A DNA stretch of 64,000 bases from Streptomyces sp. NBC_01439 (GTDB taxonomy: Bacteria > Actinomycetota > Actinomycetes > Streptomycetales > Streptomycetaceae), in NCBI RefSeq assembly GCF_036227605.1, contig NZ_CP109487.1:8047001-8111000 (forward strand), read 5' to 3'. This document shows positions 9,054 to 17,356 of the stretch, piece by piece. The position numbers and the translations under genes are program-made. Numbering within the stretch: the stretch's first letter is position 1; each line of letters opens with the position of its first letter. The notes under the pieces are model-generated. The model saw only the letters and a program-made list of their open reading frames with translations, made no database searches and was not told the DNA's origin.

Positions 9054-9500
9054 CTATATGCGCAGGAGCTGCAATTCGCTCAGTGACGGTGGCGCGCGTC
9101 CGCCGACCGCACCGCTCACGTCGATCCCGGTACCGGCGACCGGGACGGCCGCAACGCCGCTGGGGGCGGCGGCCGGGCAGGGCAGGACGGGGGCGCCCGA
9201 GGTGCCCGCGGCGGCGCAGGTCGCATCCGCGTGTTGGGCGTGCCCGCCGCTTCCGTCGCCGGCCGGTTCATCGGCCCGCGCGGCGCCGCCGTGCTGCACC
9301 GCGTGCTCGCCGGCTGCAGGCGTGCCGTGCGCGGGGGCCGTCCCGTGGGCGGCTGCGCACCCGGGTGCGGCGGCGGACACCGGAACGGCGCCCGGCCCCA
9401 GGCCGTGCATGCCCACGAGGCCCACCAGCACGGCCAGGACCAGCAGGAGAGGGGAACGCAGCCCGAGCGGCTTCATTGCGCGCGTCGCCTGCTGATCCAT
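9054..9500 (-). CDS. DUF6153-like small exported His/Cys-containing protein
   Basis: A 148-residue protein with one hydrophobic N-terminal segment (SPLLLVLAVLVGLVGMHGL), then an Ala/Gly-rich extracytoplasmic stretch with many His and a few Cys (HGTAPAHG, EHAVQHGG, GGHAQHAD). It resembles the DUF6153 family that often sits beside DUF305 genes in Streptomyces; the assignment is from general resemblance. The His-rich composition suggests metal contact outside the membrane. The start is uncertain: ATG 9500 is used, and ATG 9476 would begin just before the hydrophobic helix. It probably shares a transcript with the DUF305 gene downstream. Confidence 0.65.
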   Translation of the reverse strand: MDQQATRAMKPLGLRSPLLLVLAVLVGLVGMHGLGPGAVPVSAAAPGCAAAHGTAPAHGTPAAGEHAVQHGGAARADEPAGDGSGGHAQHADATCAAAGTSGAPVLPCPAAAPSGVAAVPVAGTGIDVSGAVGGRAPPSLSELQLLRI

Positions 9501-9600
9501 ACCGGCATCGTAAGCGCCCGCTCCGCACGGGGCGAGGCCGGGCCGCGACACCTCCTTCGGAGCCCCTCTCCCTCTCGGCCCACCTGGCGGCCGTCGCCCC

Positions 9601-11457
9601 TCAGGAAGGCCCGCTGCCGCTGGCGACGTGCCAGGGCACGAAGGCGTTCTTGAGTCCCGCGAGAGACGTACGCAGCTCCGGATAGTGCCGCAGCAACACG
9701 GTGACCATGCTGTTGTCGTCGATCCAAGCCATGCCGGCCTTGGAGTACACCTCCGGTGTGTAGTACTCGGTGAAGAAGCGGTCGCTGTTCAGTCGGCGCG
9801 AGGCCATCAGGATGAAGATGCGGAACGCCGTGTCGCTGAAGGCGAATCCGGTCGGAAGCTTCTCCGCATACATTCCGACCGTCAGGTCGACGTCTTCGAC
9901 GTCGTCGTAGAGCCGCTCCATCTCCTTGGCCCACACGGGGTTGTCCGTCAGGTCCTCGAAGCTCGCCGCGGGCTTCAGCCGCAGCAGCCGCCGGAATTCG
10001 TTGTAGCGGGGGATCCCCAGTTCCCGGTTGCGCAGGATGTCCGTGGCAGCGAGGTCCTGTCGCCCCCCATCGGGGCGCTCGAAGTCCTGGAGGAAGCGGG
10101 GGAAGTTGTGCAGGGTCACGAGCCCCGGGTGGAGGGTGCCGAAGCTGTACAGCAGGTTGGCCATTCCCTTGGTCTTCAGCACGTTGAGCGCCGCAGGTCC
10201 GGCGATGTCGCGGAAGGTGCAGTCGCTGAGGGTGGAGTCGTCGGCGGCGGAGCGCAGGTGCCAGTCGTCGCGGACGAGCGGGTGCATGCGGTAGACGGCC
10301 ACGAACTCCTCGGTGAGGGAGTACGGGACGCCGTAGTGGTCCGTCTTGCTGCCGGGGATGCCACTGACGGTCTCGCTCTCCGTGAGCCGGCCGTAGAAGT
10401 TGTGGACGCGTTCACCCGCGATGCCCCACCAGTTGGACCGCAGGGCTTTGACGGTGGTGGGGTGGCTGATCACGGCGGGCGTCCACTCCACCGTATGGAT
10501 CTTGGCGAGGAGCGCGGCATTAACGAGGCGGGCCCGCTGGAACAACTCCTCGTCGTCCCACGACGGGTACACGGCGTGCAGGTGGTCGCAGATCGAGTTG
10601 TGCTCCTGGGCGAACAGGTTCTGCATCATGACGAGGCCCAGCCAGAAGCCGGGAACGCGCGAGGGATCGCGGGCGGGGTCGGAGGGGAGCGGGGTCGCCT
10701 CGTCGCCGAAGAGGTGCAGTTTGCCCGTCTTGCCGGTGCGCACCCGGCACTGTTCCGCCTCGTTCGTGCCGTAGATCTGGGATGCGTCCCACCAGTGGGA
10801 CGAGACGTTGACGCGGGTGTCGGGAGTCCCCGCGGGCGACCGGGGGTCCCGCGTCGGGTCGTCCGGCGTCCGCATGATCCGCATCGGGCGTTCGGGCCAC
10901 GGATCGTCGTCCAGGAGCGGAACTTCCCAGGGCCGCTCCGTGGGACTGGTTCCGTGACTGAACCAGTCGCGGACCATGAACTGCAGCCAGGCGGCGACCA
11001 GGGAGTTGACCGACTCGGCCGGGATCAGTGTCCGGCGGGTGAGCAGGACTCGGCTGACCTCGCGCGGGTTCGGCCGCGAAAGAACGCTCTCGGGCGTGGC
11101 CGGGGCGATCTTGTCCAGCGGGATGTTCCGGCCGAAGCGCGTTCCCGCCATGCCCATGCGCGGCTCGTCGAGGTCGTTGTGGCTGCCGTCGGCGGTCCGG
11201 TTGACCCGGTGCCCGTCGGAGGGCGGCGCAGGGGTCGGGAGGCCGACGGAAGGCAGCCGCGACGTGTCGTGGAGGTTCTCCTGACGGAGTTTGACCCGCA
11301 GCCCGAAGAGGGTCAGCAGACCGGGCGTGACCGCCAGGCGGTCCCAACCGGTGCGGCGGTCGACGAACTCGGCGATGCGGGTGATGATCCGCCACGGTAG
11401 GGAGGAGCGGTATCCGGAGCCGGATCGTCGGGGGACGGGGCGTCGTTGCATGCTCAT
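9601..11457 (-). CDS. Animal-heme-peroxidase superfamily protein, alpha-dioxygenase/cyclooxygenase type, atypical distal residue
   Basis: A 618-residue heme protein of the animal peroxidase superfamily. The best resemblance is to fatty-acid alpha-dioxygenases and related lipid oxygenases: AAWLQFMV.DWFSHG for the distal helix, QEHNSICDHL, and EEFVAVYRMHPL, which holds the Y-x-x-H pair (Y389 and H392, radical Tyr and proximal heme His). In the distal helix the position expected to be His is Arg163 (CGC), with Gln159 kept four residues earlier. This could change or abolish peroxide activation. The ATG at 11457 has GAGGAG about seven bases upstream; the frame open further upstream overlaps the GMC gene and is not coding. 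It lies downstream of a GMC oxidoreductase, suggesting a two-step oxidation of a lipid or alcohol substrate. Confidence 0.83.
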   Translation of the reverse strand: MSMQRRPVPRRSGSGYRSSLPWRIITRIAEFVDRRTGWDRLAVTPGLLTLFGLRVKLRQENLHDTSRLPSVGLPTPAPPSDGHRVNRTADGSHNDLDEPRMGMAGTRFGRNIPLDKIAPATPESVLSRPNPREVSRVLLTRRTLIPAESVNSLVAAWLQFMVRDWFSHGTSPTERPWEVPLLDDDPWPERPMRIMRTPDDPTRDPRSPAGTPDTRVNVSSHWWDASQIYGTNEAEQCRVRTGKTGKLHLFGDEATPLPSDPARDPSRVPGFWLGLVMMQNLFAQEHNSICDHLHAVYPSWDDEELFQRARLVNAALLAKIHTVEWTPAVISHPTTVKALRSNWWGIAGERVHNFYGRLTESETVSGIPGSKTDHYGVPYSLTEEFVAVYRMHPLVRDDWHLRSAADDSTLSDCTFRDIAGPAALNVLKTKGMANLLYSFGTLHPGLVTLHNFPRFLQDFERPDGGRQDLAATDILRNRELGIPRYNEFRRLLRLKPAASFEDLTDNPVWAKEMERLYDDVEDVDLTVGMYAEKLPTGFAFSDTAFRIFILMASRRLNSDRFFTEYYTPEVYSKAGMAWIDDNSMVTVLLRHYPELRTSLAGLKNAFVPWHVASGSGPS

Positions 11458-11486
11458 CGTGCTGCTCCTCAGGATCGGTTCCCGGG

Positions 11487-13427
11487 TCAGGTCGGGTGCC
11501 GCGGGGCGGCCGGGACGGGTCGCGTGCGCGATGCATCGCCGAGGATCACGTCGCTCGCCTTCTCGCTGATCATGTAGATCGGAACGGCGATGAAGAAGCC
11601 GGGAATGCGGGGGAAGACCGAGGCGTCGACGATCCGCAGGCGGTTCACGCCACGTACCCGGAAGCGGCTGTCCACGACGGCCGACGGATCGTCGACCCGG
11701 CCCATTTTGCAACTGCAGGAAGCGTGATGGCCCCACGCCTCGTCCTGTACGAAGCGGCGGACGCTCTCGGGGTCACCGACCTGCTCGCCCGGCCACAGCT
11801 CCGTGCGGATCACGGAACCGGCACTGCGGTTCATGCTGCGCACGAACTGCACGGCGGAGACCACGGCGGCGAGGTCCCTTCCGTGCTCGTCCGTGCCCTC
11901 GGTGAAGTAGTGGAAGGTCACCAACGGGGTGTCCCGGGGGTCGGCGGAGCGCAGTTGCACCCGGCCGTTGGTGTTGTGGGTGCGGCTCTTGAGGATGACC
12001 CACGTGAAGCGGTCCCGGTGACGCGTCAGGTCGAGCGAGTAGCCGGGGTGGTAGCCGCGGAAGTCGAAGGGGCCGCCGAAGATGAACAGGTCGGGGGAGT
12101 CCAGCGACGGGCGGGACTTGCGGGTGATCCCGACGACGGCGCCGTTCGTCGTGTACGGCCCGTCGCCGAGCTGCCAGGCCCGGTAGCAGGGGTCCGGCAC
12201 AGCTCCGGGCTCCGGCGCGTGGAAGTCGCAGTCCTCGATGACCGGGAACTCGCGGTCCATCTGGCTCACCACGCCGATTTCGTAGCGGTCCTGCAGGTTG
12301 GCGCCCACGCCTTGGAGGGGGACGCGTACGGGAATGCCGTGCCGTTCCAGCTCCTCACGCGGCCCGATGCCCGAGAGCATCAGCAGTTGAGGCGTGTTGA
12401 AAGCCCCTGCGGCCAGGATCACCTCACGGGCAGCGAGCACCCTGCGCGCGACCGGCAGCGCGCGAACGTCCTGGGTCCCGGGGTCGGCCCGGTAGGCGTG
12501 CGGCTGGTGCACGTAGTCGACGCCCGTCGCCGCTCCGTCCGCGTCCAGCACGATCCGCGTCACCAACGAGTGCGTCCGGACGACCAGGTTGTCCGGGTGG
12601 CTGCGCTGTACGGCCCGCACGCGTTCGCGGGCGGCACTGCGCCGGCCGGCAGCCGTTGAGATCGGGATCTGCCACAGCCCCTGCAGGCCCTCGGTCTGTA
12701 CGCGCCAGTCATTGGGATCGACGAACGACCCGAGCCCCTCCAGAGGGGAGAGCGGCCGGCCGATGAAGTCGGCGAGCGTGTCCTGCGCGGCGGACAGGAT
12801 GACCTTCAACAACTGCTCGTCCCGTACGACTAGTTCGGGGTCGGCGAGATCGGTCGGCAGCCAACCGTCGAACCCGTGACGCGAGTCGTTGCGGTACCGG
12901 GCAGCGGCGAAGGGAAGGAGCTCCAGCAAGGCCGCCAACCACCGATTGGCGGGCGGCTCCTTGGGGCGGGGGCGGTAAGTACAGCGCTCCAGCCGCTCGA
13001 AGTACCGGCGCATGGCGGTGCTGCGCCACGACGCGTCCGCGGTCTCGTGCGCGATGTCGTCCCAGTCGCGGTTGTAGGGATAGACGGTGATCAGCGCGTG
13101 GTGCGCGGTGCAGCCGCCGACCGTCCCGGCCCGCGGATAGAGGATGCCCTTGCCCGGTACGAGCTTGCGGTCGCGCCGGTGCTGCTCCTCGTCCGCGTAA
13201 TGCCGTACGAAGTAGTCCCAGCGCTGGACGGGGTCTTCGGAGGCGTCGGCGTGGAAGGCGGGAACCAGGTAGTCGTCGTTCTCCTCGGCACCCCCTGCGT
13301 CGAGGAGGAGGACGCGCATGCCCGAGGCCGCGAGGTTGGCCGCCAAGGGGCCACCGCCGGCGCCCGCGCCGACGACGACGAAGTCGAAGCCCGTTTCGGC
13401 CGGTGGAGCGCCGGACTCCGCGGTCAC
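11487..13427 (-). CDS. GMC-family FAD oxidoreductase
   Basis: A 646-residue flavoprotein. It has an N-terminal ADP-binding fold (VVVGAGAGGGPLAANLA with GxGxxG-type glycines), then DAGG, a GMC signature region around RAGTVGGCTAHHALI, a second signature (ILAAGAFNTPQLLMLSGIGP) and a C-terminal GMC_oxred_C part containing WGHHASCSCKMG and a final RIVDASVFP segment. GMC enzymes oxidise alcohols or related groups with FAD. The His of HHAS is the usual catalytic His. The GTG start overlaps the stop of the upstream small membrane-protein gene by one base, with GAGGAAAGG as ribosome site. The heme oxygenase follows after 29 bases, so the two enzymes are probably made together. Confidence 0.88.
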   Translation of the reverse strand: MTAESGAPPAETGFDFVVVGAGAGGGPLAANLAASGMRVLLLDAGGAEENDDYLVPAFHADASEDPVQRWDYFVRHYADEEQHRRDRKLVPGKGILYPRAGTVGGCTAHHALITVYPYNRDWDDIAHETADASWRSTAMRRYFERLERCTYRPRPKEPPANRWLAALLELLPFAAARYRNDSRHGFDGWLPTDLADPELVVRDEQLLKVILSAAQDTLADFIGRPLSPLEGLGSFVDPNDWRVQTEGLQGLWQIPISTAAGRRSAARERVRAVQRSHPDNLVVRTHSLVTRIVLDADGAATGVDYVHQPHAYRADPGTQDVRALPVARRVLAAREVILAAGAFNTPQLLMLSGIGPREELERHGIPVRVPLQGVGANLQDRYEIGVVSQMDREFPVIEDCDFHAPEPGAVPDPCYRAWQLGDGPYTTNGAVVGITRKSRPSLDSPDLFIFGGPFDFRGYHPGYSLDLTRHRDRFTWVILKSRTHNTNGRVQLRSADPRDTPLVTFHYFTEGTDEHGRDLAAVVSAVQFVRSMNRSAGSVIRTELWPGEQVGDPESVRRFVQDEAWGHHASCSCKMGRVDDPSAVVDSRFRVRGVNRLRIVDASVFPRIPGFFIAVPIYMISEKASDVILGDASRTRPVPAAPRHPT

Positions 13428-13822
13428 TATCCTTTCCTCTTCCCGAAGTCGGCCGCACTGGCGGCCAGGGTCGTGTTGACGGCTGAGATGAGCGTGGTCA
13501 GGGCAGCGGTGCGGGGCGGCAGTTGGCCGCGGAGGCCGAGCAAGGCGGCAGTGGCGGTGTCACTGGCGTGGATCAGCACGCCCTCTCGAAGGTCTTCCTG
13601 GAGCCGCTGGCCGTGGTTGGTGAGCAGATCGAGACCGAGCAGGACGGTACGGATCCCGAAGAGCCGGAATGCGTAGACGGCCGCGGGACTGACGTCACGA
13701 TCGGGGTCGAGGCGCCGGACGAGCACGGTGGGAGCGAGTAGCCCGGTGATGCCGTTGAAGAGCCGGATGCCGGCCAGGGCGTAGACCGAAGCCGGACGGC
13801 GGGCAGCGCGTTGCTTGGCCAT
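13427..13822 (-). CDS. Small integral membrane protein, unknown function (first gene of the GMC/heme-oxygenase operon)
   Basis: A 131-residue protein with about three or four weakly hydrophobic helices: ALAGIRLFNGITGLLAPTVLV, AVYAFRLFGIRTVLLGLDLL, ASDTATAALLGLRG and a C-terminal LTTLISAVNTTLAASAA. It resembles small membrane proteins of the DUF4267 kind, but I do not recognise it firmly. ATG 13822 is preferred over the longer frame because AGGGAG lies six bases upstream. The stop overlaps the GMC start by one base, which argues for translational coupling and a shared pathway. Confidence 0.65.
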   Translation of the reverse strand: MAKQRAARRPASVYALAGIRLFNGITGLLAPTVLVRRLDPDRDVSPAAVYAFRLFGIRTVLLGLDLLTNHGQRLQEDLREGVLIHASDTATAALLGLRGQLPPRTAALTTLISAVNTTLAASAADFGKRKG

Positions 13823-14150
13823 GCTGTACTCCCTGGAGTGCAGTGGCTGCTGCGGCCACGAATAGCCCCCGGAGTGCGATGACTCCCCCAAAACCACACT
13901 AGGGTGATGGCTGTGCGTGTGCATCTTGGGACCTTGGGTGGGGGCGCGAACCTTCGCACGCCGCCCTAGGGCGGTGTGACCCGACCGTTCGTTCCGGGTC
14001 TCCCACCACGGTGTGCACCTGCACCATCGTTCGCGAGGACCTCTTGAAGGATGAACCTTACGAACCCGCCGGGTCGGTCGCGGATGCCGTCGGGCCGGTG
14101 CTGCCCGGCTTCGGCTCCGAACACGGAGGTCGGGGAGCAGCAGGCCCCGC
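13823..14150. other. Intergenic region upstream of the GMC/heme-oxygenase operon
   Basis: 328 bases without a convincing gene, between the start of the leftward operon and the 3' end of the FKBP gene. It should hold the operon promoter. Two imperfect copies of a GGAGTGC-R-RTGRCT sequence occur about 40 bases apart near 13836 and 13876, next to the start codon; they could be a repeated regulator site, but I have no match for them. Confidence 0.4.
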
Positions 14151-14528
14151 TCAGACCACTGAGAGGAGGTCCACCACGAAGACGAGCGTGGAACCCGCCG
14201 GGATCAACGGCGAGGGGGACTGGTTGCCGTAGCCGAGCCGCGGGGGAACGATGATCTCGCGCCGACCGCCGACCTTCATCCCCCTGAGCCCCCGGTCCCA
14301 GCCCTTGATGACCCTGCCACCACCCACGGCGAACTTGAACGGCTCGCCCCGGTCCCAGGAGGCGTCGAACTCCGTTCCGGACTCGAAGGTGACCCCGACG
14401 TAGTGAACCCGGACGACCCTGCCCGGCTTCGCCTCGGGGCCGTCCCCGACGACCAGGTCCCGGATCGTCAGCTCCTGCGGAGCGTCACCCTCCGGAAGTT
14501 CGACCTCGGGCTTCGTCAGTTCACCCAT
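14151..14528 (-). CDS. FKBP-type peptidyl-prolyl cis-trans isomerase
   Basis: A 125-residue single-domain FKBP. The standard motifs are present: VVRVHYVGVTFESGTEFDASW, the VIKGWDRGLRGMKVGGRREIIVPP stretch, GYGNQSPSPLIPAGSTLVF and a final VVDLLSV. These supply the hydrophobic active-site pocket that catalyses isomerisation of X-Pro bonds. There is no signal peptide, so it acts in the cytoplasm. ATG 14528 is chosen because GAGG sits about six bases upstream; the frame could start 27 or 42 bases earlier. It is monocistronic. Confidence 0.92.
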   Translation of the reverse strand: MGELTKPEVELPEGDAPQELTIRDLVVGDGPEAKPGRVVRVHYVGVTFESGTEFDASWDRGEPFKFAVGGGRVIKGWDRGLRGMKVGGRREIIVPPRLGYGNQSPSPLIPAGSTLVFVVDLLSVV

Positions 14529-15086
14529 CGCAACCTCGCTACTTTCCGCCGGCATCCTCGTACGGGCCAACCGGGCGCATGGTCACTCTCCACGCAGTAG
14601 GTGATCACGCTACCGAGGACCCTGATCGACTGGAGTACATCACACCCCACGGAGCACGGCGCGGCGTGCCTGGGCGGCTCCGACACGCCTTGTAGCGGAA
14701 CTCACACCGGGCGGCCGCGTCACGCCCCGGCTCCGCTCCTAAGATCATTCTGGGAGCGGAGCCGGGTACCCGCTCCCACCGCCGCGGCCCCGCGCCGGTC
14801 GGTACGAGGGGCCCCAGCAGGCGGCCACTCGACCGTCGACCTGCGCTTTCACCGCTCCGCCCGGCAACCAACGACCGGCATGCACTCTCGACCAGGAGGC
14901 GTGACCACACCCCGCGCACCCTTGCCCGATTCCCCCGACCCGCCCTGACGCCCCGTCGTAGGGCGGACCGAACGGTGCGGCCCTTCCGCGTGGGACAACC
15001 AGCCCCTGGGATCTTCCGTGCAGCGCATCCGGCTCGACCCGCGATCCGTCGGATCCGTCCGCGCTGCCCCAACGAAAGGCAATACG
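14529..15086. other. Long divergent intergenic region with a strong hairpin
   Basis: 558 bases with no supportable gene, between the leftward FKBP and the rightward reductase. Open frames here lack ribosome sites and recognisable motifs. The most marked element is a 14-bp perfect inverted repeat at 14726-14766, listed separately. Promoters for both flanking genes should lie here. Confidence 0.5.
14726..14766. repeat. 14-bp perfect inverted repeat (GC-rich hairpin)
   Basis: Arms CCCGGCTCCGCTCC (14726-14739) and GGAGCGGAGCCGGG (14753-14766) flank a 13-base loop. The right arm shares bases with a second 8-bp repeat, GGGAGCGG (14752-14759) and CCGCTCCC (14770-14777), so two alternative stems are possible. 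There is no T-tract. Neither flanking gene ends here, so it is not an obvious terminator. Confidence 0.55.
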
Positions 15087-15992
15087 ATGACCGACAGCCG
15101 TTCCCTGAGCGTGGCGGTACTCGGACCCGGGGGCGTCGGCGGGCTGCTCGCCGCCCTGCTGGCACGAGCCGGCCACCGGGTGACCTGTCTGGCCGGTGAG
15201 GAGACCGTGCAGGCTCTGCGCCGTGACGGCATCCAGGTGAGCAGCGGCCAGTTCGGCGCCTTCACCGCAAGGGTCGACGCGGACACCGAACTGCGGCAGC
15301 CGGTCGACCTGTGCCTGGTGACGGTGAAGCAAACGGCGCTGGCGGCGGCGCTCGACCGAGTGCCGTCGGAGGTTCTGGGCGACGGCCTCGTCGTGCCGCT
15401 CCTGAACGGGATCGAGCACCCCGCCACGCTCCGCAAGCGCTACTCGGCGGAGCTCGTGGTGCCGGGAGTGATACGCGTCGAATCGAGCCGGCAGGCACCG
15501 GGCCGGATCGTGCACGGCAGCCCGTTCACGGAGATCGATCTGGCGAGCGCCACGGCGGATCGCGAACGCCTCGACGAGCTGGCCGGTGTGCTCGCGGACG
15601 CCGGAATCACCACCCGGGTGCGCGACGACGAGTCCGGTGCGCTGTGGGGGAAGTTGGCGTTCCTGGCCCCCTTCGCCCTGCTCACGACGCGCTACCGGCT
15701 TCCGATCGGCCAGATCCGCACCGAGCACCGTGACGAACTGCTGGCTCTGGTGGAGGAGGTGGCCGCGGTGAGCCGTGCCTGCGGTGCGCCGAGCGACACC
15801 GCCGGCACGGTGCGGCTGTACGACGCCTTCCCCGCCGCGGCGAAGTCGTCCATGCAGCGCGACGCCGAGGCCGGCCGACCGCTGGAGACGGACGCGATCG
15901 GAGGGGCGGTGCTGAGGGCCGCCGGGCTGCACGCGGTCCCGGTGCCGCGCGTGGCGAGCCTGCTGGAGGAGATCGGGGTGCGCGGCCACTGA
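15087..15992 (+). CDS. Ketopantoate reductase (ApbA/PanE) family oxidoreductase, atypical active site
   Basis: A 301-residue NAD(P)-dependent reductase. The N-terminal Rossmann motif VLGPGGVGGLLAALLARAGH fits the ApbA/PanE family, followed by TVKQT, NGIEHP and a C-terminal helical domain starting at LWGKLAFLAPF. The family's catalytic Lys is present (K189). The two Asn residues that follow it by four and eight positions in E. coli PanE are Leu and Ala here, so true 2-dehydropantoate reductase activity is doubtful. ATG 15087 has AAAGG upstream and leads straight into the Rossmann strand. It stands next to, and convergent with, the leftward arm of the biosynthetic locus and may act on one of its intermediates. 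Confidence 0.75.
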   Translation: MTDSRSLSVAVLGPGGVGGLLAALLARAGHRVTCLAGEETVQALRRDGIQVSSGQFGAFTARVDADTELRQPVDLCLVTVKQTALAAALDRVPSEVLGDGLVVPLLNGIEHPATLRKRYSAELVVPGVIRVESSRQAPGRIVHGSPFTEIDLASATADRERLDELAGVLADAGITTRVRDDESGALWGKLAFLAPFALLTTRYRLPIGQIRTEHRDELLALVEEVAAVSRACGAPSDTAGTVRLYDAFPAAAKSSMQRDAEAGRPLETDAIGGAVLRAAGLHAVPVPRVASLLEEIGVRGH

Positions 15993-16081
15993 CGGTCGCG
16001 TCGCCGGGGCGCCGGGACGCCGTACGGGCGGGTGCGACCGGGGAGTTGACCGGTGGCACCCGCCCCTGGGCGGTGGGTCGG

Positions 16082-17356
16082 TCACCCGTTCCGAGGGACG
16101 TACGCCTCCCCGGAACGCGCTTCGGTCCAGATGTCCTCGGCACTCACTTCCGCTACCCGGTACTTGCCCAACGAGCTGATCAGCAGGCGCATCTCCAACG
16201 CCAGGCAGTCGACGAAATTGGTGAGGCCCGCCTCCGCGTCCTCGTCCGACGCGACCAGGGCCGCCCGTCCGAGGCCCACCGCGGTAGCCCCGAGCGCCAG
16301 GCACTTGACCGCGCGGGCACCCTCCCAGATGCGACCGCTGACCAGCAGGGAGTTGTCCTGCGCGTCGAGGCGTTGCAGGCACTCCGCCAGCGGGAGCCCC
16401 ACGTGGTCGAGGAAGGCGCGGGGCGCCCAGCCGGTGCCGCCTTCCGCCCCGTCCACGGTGACCGAGTCCGCCCCGGCCGCCCAGGCAACGGCCGCAGCCA
16501 GGTGGACGTCGCGCGAGGGCGGCAGTTTGACCCACACCCGGCAGCGCGGATAGTTGTTGCGCATCAGCCGGATCTGCTGGCGGAGGATCTCCTCGGTGAA
16601 GGTTCCCGGGCTGCTGCAGCGCAGCACCGAGTCCTCGGCGGGTTCGTAGATGTCCAGGACGTCGTACTGCGCCGCCAGTTCGGCCGCGCGCTTGCGGGGC
16701 ACCAACGTCATGCCGCCCACGCCGGGCTTCGCACCCTGACCGACCTTCAACTCGAAGGCCAGCCGACCGCTCTCCAGCAGGGGGGCGGCCGAGGGGTCGC
16801 TGTACACCAGGTTCCACACTTCGGCGTCGGCGTCTTCGGTGCTCTGCTGGACGACCACACCGCCGAACCCGTCCGGCGCCGCCGCGGCGTACGCGGTGAT
16901 GCGGCGCAGCAGCGAGCTCTCCTTCTCCTCGGCCATTCGACCGTAGCCGGACACGGGGACGATGTTCTCACCGATCACCATGGGAACGCCCAGGCTTCCG
17001 GCCTGCCGGGCGACGGCCTCACCGAGGTCGCCGCTGGCCACCCTGGTGGAGCCGAACGCCGCGACGAACAACGGGAAGGCGGAGCGGAAGCCGCCGATCA
17101 TCGTGGTCAGGTCCACGTCCCCACTGATCGGTTCACGACCGAGGTCGATCAACTTCTCCATGCGGTGCGGTACGAAGACGGGCGGTACGAGACGGGCCCG
17201 GTCGATCGCGTCCTCCGGCCGGGCGGTCTGCTCGCCGTGCTCGCCGTAGAGCGTGGTCCCGTAGTTCCCGCTCTCCGGGAAGGCCGCGGCCGCGCCGTGC
17301 CGGGCACGGGCCCGTACCTGCTGCTCCGGGAACCCGGGAGCCGTCAGGCCGCTCAC
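16082..17356 (-). CDS. FMN-dependent glutamate-synthase-domain protein
   Basis: A 424-residue protein matching the central FMN/(beta/alpha)8 domain of glutamate synthase. Visible segments are FVAAFGSTRVASGDLGEAVARQA, the VPMVIGENI strand, LAFELKVGQGAKPGVGGMTL, the SPGTF and VWVKLPPS strands, SVTVDGAEGGTGWAPRAF (phosphate/FMN loop) and SLLVSGRIWEGARAVKCLALGATAVGLGR. The glutamine amidotransferase domain and the small NADPH/Fe-S subunit of true GOGAT are absent, so it is probably specialised, for example in reductive amination within the locus. The GTG start overlaps the stop of the AsnRS-like gene by four bases (GTGA), so the two are translationally coupled. Confidence 0.82.
   Translation of the reverse strand: MSGLTAPGFPEQQVRARARHGAAAAFPESGNYGTTLYGEHGEQTARPEDAIDRARLVPPVFVPHRMEKLIDLGREPISGDVDLTTMIGGFRSAFPLFVAAFGSTRVASGDLGEAVARQAGSLGVPMVIGENIVPVSGYGRMAEEKESSLLRRITAYAAAAPDGFGGVVVQQSTEDADAEVWNLVYSDPSAAPLLESGRLAFELKVGQGAKPGVGGMTLVPRKRAAELAAQYDVLDIYEPAEDSVLRCSSPGTFTEEILRQQIRLMRNNYPRCRVWVKLPPSRDVHLAAAVAWAAGADSVTVDGAEGGTGWAPRAFLDHVGLPLAECLQRLDAQDNSLLVSGRIWEGARAVKCLALGATAVGLGRAALVASDEDAEAGLTNFVDCLALEMRLLISSLGKYRVAEVSAEDIWTEARSGEAYVPRNG

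Noticed and set aside
10505..10530. Possible TTA codon in the heme oxygenase gene
   Set aside because: On the coding strand the bases are CTC GTT AAT GCC, so TTA is not in frame.
9628..11400. 590-codon plus-strand frame opposite the heme oxygenase
   Set aside because: No ribosome site or motif; the minus strand carries the conserved YRMH and GMC-linked context.
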